From contig JAVYIG010002115.1 of NCBI GenBank assembly GCA_035222895.1, forward strand, positions 206,947 to 270,946: a stretch of 64,000 nucleotides of DNA, written 5' to 3'. This stretch comes from Strongylocentrotus droebachiensis (lineage: Eukaryota > Echinodermata > Echinoidea > Camarodonta > Strongylocentrotidae). Numbering within the stretch: position 1 is the first letter of the stretch; each line of letters starts with the position of its first letter. The notes under the pieces were generated by a model. It ran no database searches, had not been told where the DNA came from, and was given only the letters and a program-made list of their open reading frames with translations. This document shows, one piece after another, positions 61,456-64,000 of this stretch. The position numbers and the translations under genes are program-made.

Positions 61456-62979
61456 ATCCACTCAAAATATTGTATATGAATTACCGTTTGTGATTTTTTT
61501 TGGAAATTTAATCTAATTCATAAATATATAATTATACAATTATTTATATTGTTTCAATGAATTTTCCCTTTATATTTGTAATAATTATTATGCCTATCTA
61601 TTTTATAAACAAAATATTTATGTACCATGTGAATGAAGTTTTCTAATGAATAAAAATACAATAGGAATGTTTTTTTGTTTTGTTATTACACTGTATAATA
61701 GCACTTATGCTTCCTTCCGTGAAACACATGGTATAGCGTGTTTGAAAAGATGAACTCATCATTCAAAAGTCAACTCATGTCTGTCATAAGCTTACACATG
61801 GATTAACCTCGTTTCTTGACGAGCAAGCACCATATATTGCCCGTGACACATTATAAAAGCGACCAATACAGACCTCAATATTTCTTATTTATCGGTTAAT
61901 TATCTGCACTATTATAGTACTTCCTTTCAACGTTTTTACTTTTTCAATTTACATTAATCAAATTTGAGGACCGCGTTGACAACAAACAGGGAATCATCAA
62001 TCATGTACCGGTAAGTCTGCCCACGCAGTTTTACATATTTACAGACAAGTACAGGTATCAGATCTTGGGACAATAGAAATTGTAATGCCCTTTTTCACGC
62101 TAGAGGCGAATGCACTTTTATATCAGGAAAAGAGGGTGACGGCTAATTAATGTTTTTATACCTAGCTGTAGTTATACATTATGTCAAATCCGATTCGATC
62201 CGGGGTTAGTGCAGAGCGCTGATATAAACCTAGTTGGCTCATCAAAAGCGCTGTCACTGTCATGTAAGGTCAGAATCAGAACGGCACTAGCTCCGTGTAG
62301 AACCTGAATGAACTTGTGTATTGACTGATTTTGCCTCATGGTATCGGGGATAACTACATATGTTGTTTTAATCAGCATTATAGTGAATCTAGTCCATCGA
62401 GTCTAATATTTCAGGATTCTGTTTCTTAGTGTGATATCTGAACAACGATTTACGGGATATGACGTATTTTTTTCCTTTGTCGCAAAGAAGGACCATTCCG
62501 TGTCCGCCGTCACATTCGGTCATTTCCAAACACATTCACTTTGTACTTGTTGTTAAAACTTGTTGGGAGCATCGGTGTCTTGGAAGGAACCTTGTGATCC
62601 ACTACTAACTGAGTTAGGTTAATGTACACACTGGCATTCATTACAACCGTTTGGATATATACAAGTTACGGAAATCGTAATATATGGGTAAAGATTAAAA
62701 CGTCAACATCGAGGACCATCTGCAACTATCTACAAGACCACAGGCCTTGTCGTTTTATGGATGTCATCGTAACACTGACTCAAGAGGTCCATCCAAACTC
62801 ATTTGATATGCAACCAGAACGGAATTCAAATTGCCATGTTTTAGAATAACTCGAGGAAATAAATATTCAGTTTCTAAGCGATTCTGGTCCTTGTTTTGAG
62901 TACTGTTGGTCTTCCAGATCACCAAGTAAAACAACTTCTTTCAATAAAATCGTTAACGACACAGGAACGGTGAATAACC

Positions 62980-63744
62980 ATGGAAACCTTCATGAATACT
63001 TCTACAGAAAACAATAGGCTAGCTGGGTATTACGAGATAAATCTCTCCTTCGCTATTGCATGGTCATTGATCTCCTTCTTTGGCATAGCTGGGAATATTG
63101 TCAACTTAATAATTCTCCCGCGATTGCAGGTTGCTGGAGGAACCAAGATTTTCCTAATTGCTCTCTCACTTACAGACATGTCGACTGCCATTTGCTTGAT
63201 CACTTCAGTTATCGTGTCTAGGATAGGTTGGGAAGATAGCAATGCTTGGGACTTTGTCTGCCAAACCTATTCCATCTCAGGGCGATGGGCCTCGATTACA
63301 AGCGCATCATTCATATTTGTTGTGAATCTCGATCGCTTTTTGCACGTGGTGCGACCTTTCAAATACCATGATATCATCAATGAGAAGAGGGCTTTGTTCA
63401 GTACAATAATGGACGCTCTTGTAATGCTAGTCAGTTTGTTATTCAGCATTGGTATGTCGGAGAAATCTTTTTACACATTTTTGTTTCAACGTAATAATTT
63501 TATCTTCATTTTTGATACTACTATATATGAAAGTGTAGTGTTTACCTTCTGCTTATGGTTTATTCAAGCTGTTGTCATCGCTATGTATGCCAGGATCTTT
63601 TGCATTGTGCGAAGTCATGCGAAAATAATAATGGCACAGGAGACTGCTGCGGTACGGCTCAAAACTCTCCAGCGCCACGATCGACACCACAAGTCAAACA
63701 AACCTATCCGGACAGTATTCCCAGGAAGGCCCAAAGACATCTAA
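62980..63744 (+). CDS. Rhodopsin-type (class A) GPCR, N-terminal part through helix 5
   Basis: From ATG 62980 the frame encodes a short N-terminus with an N-glycosylation site (NTS) and helices 1-5: GIAGNIVNLIIL (helix 1 GN..N), ALSLTDMSTAICLI (helix 2 with the LxxxD Asp), FVCQTY (helix 3 Cys), NLDRFLHVVRPF (DRY motif as DRF) and SVVFTFCLWFIQAVVIAMYA (helix 5). The start has A at -3. After about residue 220 the frame enters the third intracellular loop, then stops at 63742-63744 before helix 6. The next frame carries helix 6, so there is an apparent frameshift. No introns are needed, as in the large, fast-evolving GPCR sets of sea urchins. Ligand unknown. Confidence 0.85.
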   Translation: METFMNTSTENNRLAGYYEINLSFAIAWSLISFFGIAGNIVNLIILPRLQVAGGTKIFLIALSLTDMSTAICLITSVIVSRIGWEDSNAWDFVCQTYSISGRWASITSASFIFVVNLDRFLHVVRPFKYHDIINEKRALFSTIMDALVMLVSLLFSIGMSEKSFYTFLFQRNNFIFIFDTTIYESVVFTFCLWFIQAVVIAMYARIFCIVRSHAKIIMAQETAAVRLKTLQRHDRHHKSNKPIRTVFPGRPKDI

Positions 63745-64000
63745 GGATGATCCTTCTGCTTTCCCTATCATCTTCCCAAACGGTGAAGCATCGACGTCTG
63801 GACTTCCCTCAAGAAATAGGTCAAACATTGGAGAGCAACGAGAGAATGGTAAAGGCTGCAAGCTGAAAAAACACATGAGGAATCTCCATCAGAACTCACG
63901 AAACCTCCGCACAACATGTTTGGTGACAGGTTGCTACTTGATGGCGTGGGCGCCATATTCCATTTTAATCGTAAATGCGGTGTTTTCTGGGAATCTCCCT
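63650..64000 (+). pseudogene. GPCR continuation in the next frame: third intracellular loop and helix 6 (cut by window edge)
   Basis: The frame offset by +1 from the upstream part is open from about 63650 to the window end. It encodes a Ser-rich loop (SKDDPSAFPIIFPNGEASTS), a basic stretch KGCKLKKHMRNLHQNSRNLR and helix 6 CLVTGCYLMAWAPYSILIVN (the xWxPY pattern). It clearly belongs to the receptor that starts at 62980. Either a one-base extra in about 63640-63742 breaks the gene, or a short intron or a sequencing error lies there. Confidence 0.75.

Larger units (their letters stand above)
59479..62979. other. Intergenic region between the SLC5 gene and the GPCR gene
   Basis: AT-rich DNA with no supported gene. 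It holds the SLC5 3' flank, a repeat element at 60194-60502 and a SINE-like tail at 61393-61455. Short open frames near 62622-62849 lack any recognisable feature and probably lie in the 5' UTR or promoter of the GPCR. Confidence 0.6.

Noticed and set aside
62622..62849. 75-codon frame upstream of the GPCR
   Set aside because: No domain, signal or conserved feature; it probably falls in the 5' flank of the receptor gene.

Overview
The window looks like animal nuclear DNA, most likely from an echinoderm such as a sea urchin. That placement is an inference from gene content and repeat style; nothing in the sequence names a species. The DNA is AT-rich, with short GC-richer exons scattered among long introns full of interspersed repeats. 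I see three protein-coding genes on the + strand and one LTR retrotransposon on the - strand. No bacterial features, CRISPR arrays, rRNA genes or convincing tRNA genes were seen.

1-39225: the 3' part of a giant muscle-type gene of the twitchin/titin family. I could chain 37 exons in one continuous reading frame of about 1678 codons, each join checked for splice phase. The domain order is FN3 (partial)-Ig-Ig-FN3-FN3-Ig-Ig-FN3-kinase-regulatory tail-Ig-Ig-charged linker with an IQ motif-Ig-stop. The arrangement around the kinase and a twitchin-type regulatory tail support the family call. The most notable point is that the kinase has lost its catalytic aspartate (HLALR in place of HxDxK) and the loop asparagine (PQS in place of PEN). 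The ATP-site lysine, alpha-C glutamate and DFG are kept, so it is probably a pseudokinase.

39226-42996: 3' UTR and intergenic DNA, holding a GTGGTGATGG-type minisatellite, CT/CA microsatellites, a degenerate 30-base AAGTGCCCCTTTT array and decayed copies of the next gene's first exon.

42997-59478: a complete sodium/glucose cotransporter-like gene (SLC5 family), 15 exons and about 672 codons. Its introns carry unusual structures: a 13-bp-repeat-flanked foldback element (47237-47715), a recent Ty3/Gypsy insertion (51850-56942), an inverted minisatellite (57689-58117) and a perfect palindrome with 91-base arms (58746-58928). The Gypsy element has 159/160-bp LTRs, an ATATG target duplication and gag-pol on the - strand, broken by several frame changes.

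59479-62979: intergenic, with repeat fragments. 62980-64000: an intronless rhodopsin-type GPCR gene that runs off the right edge and carries an apparent frameshift in the third intracellular loop.

The three genes show no sign of acting together. They look like ordinary neighbours: a muscle structural protein, a membrane sugar transporter and a receptor.
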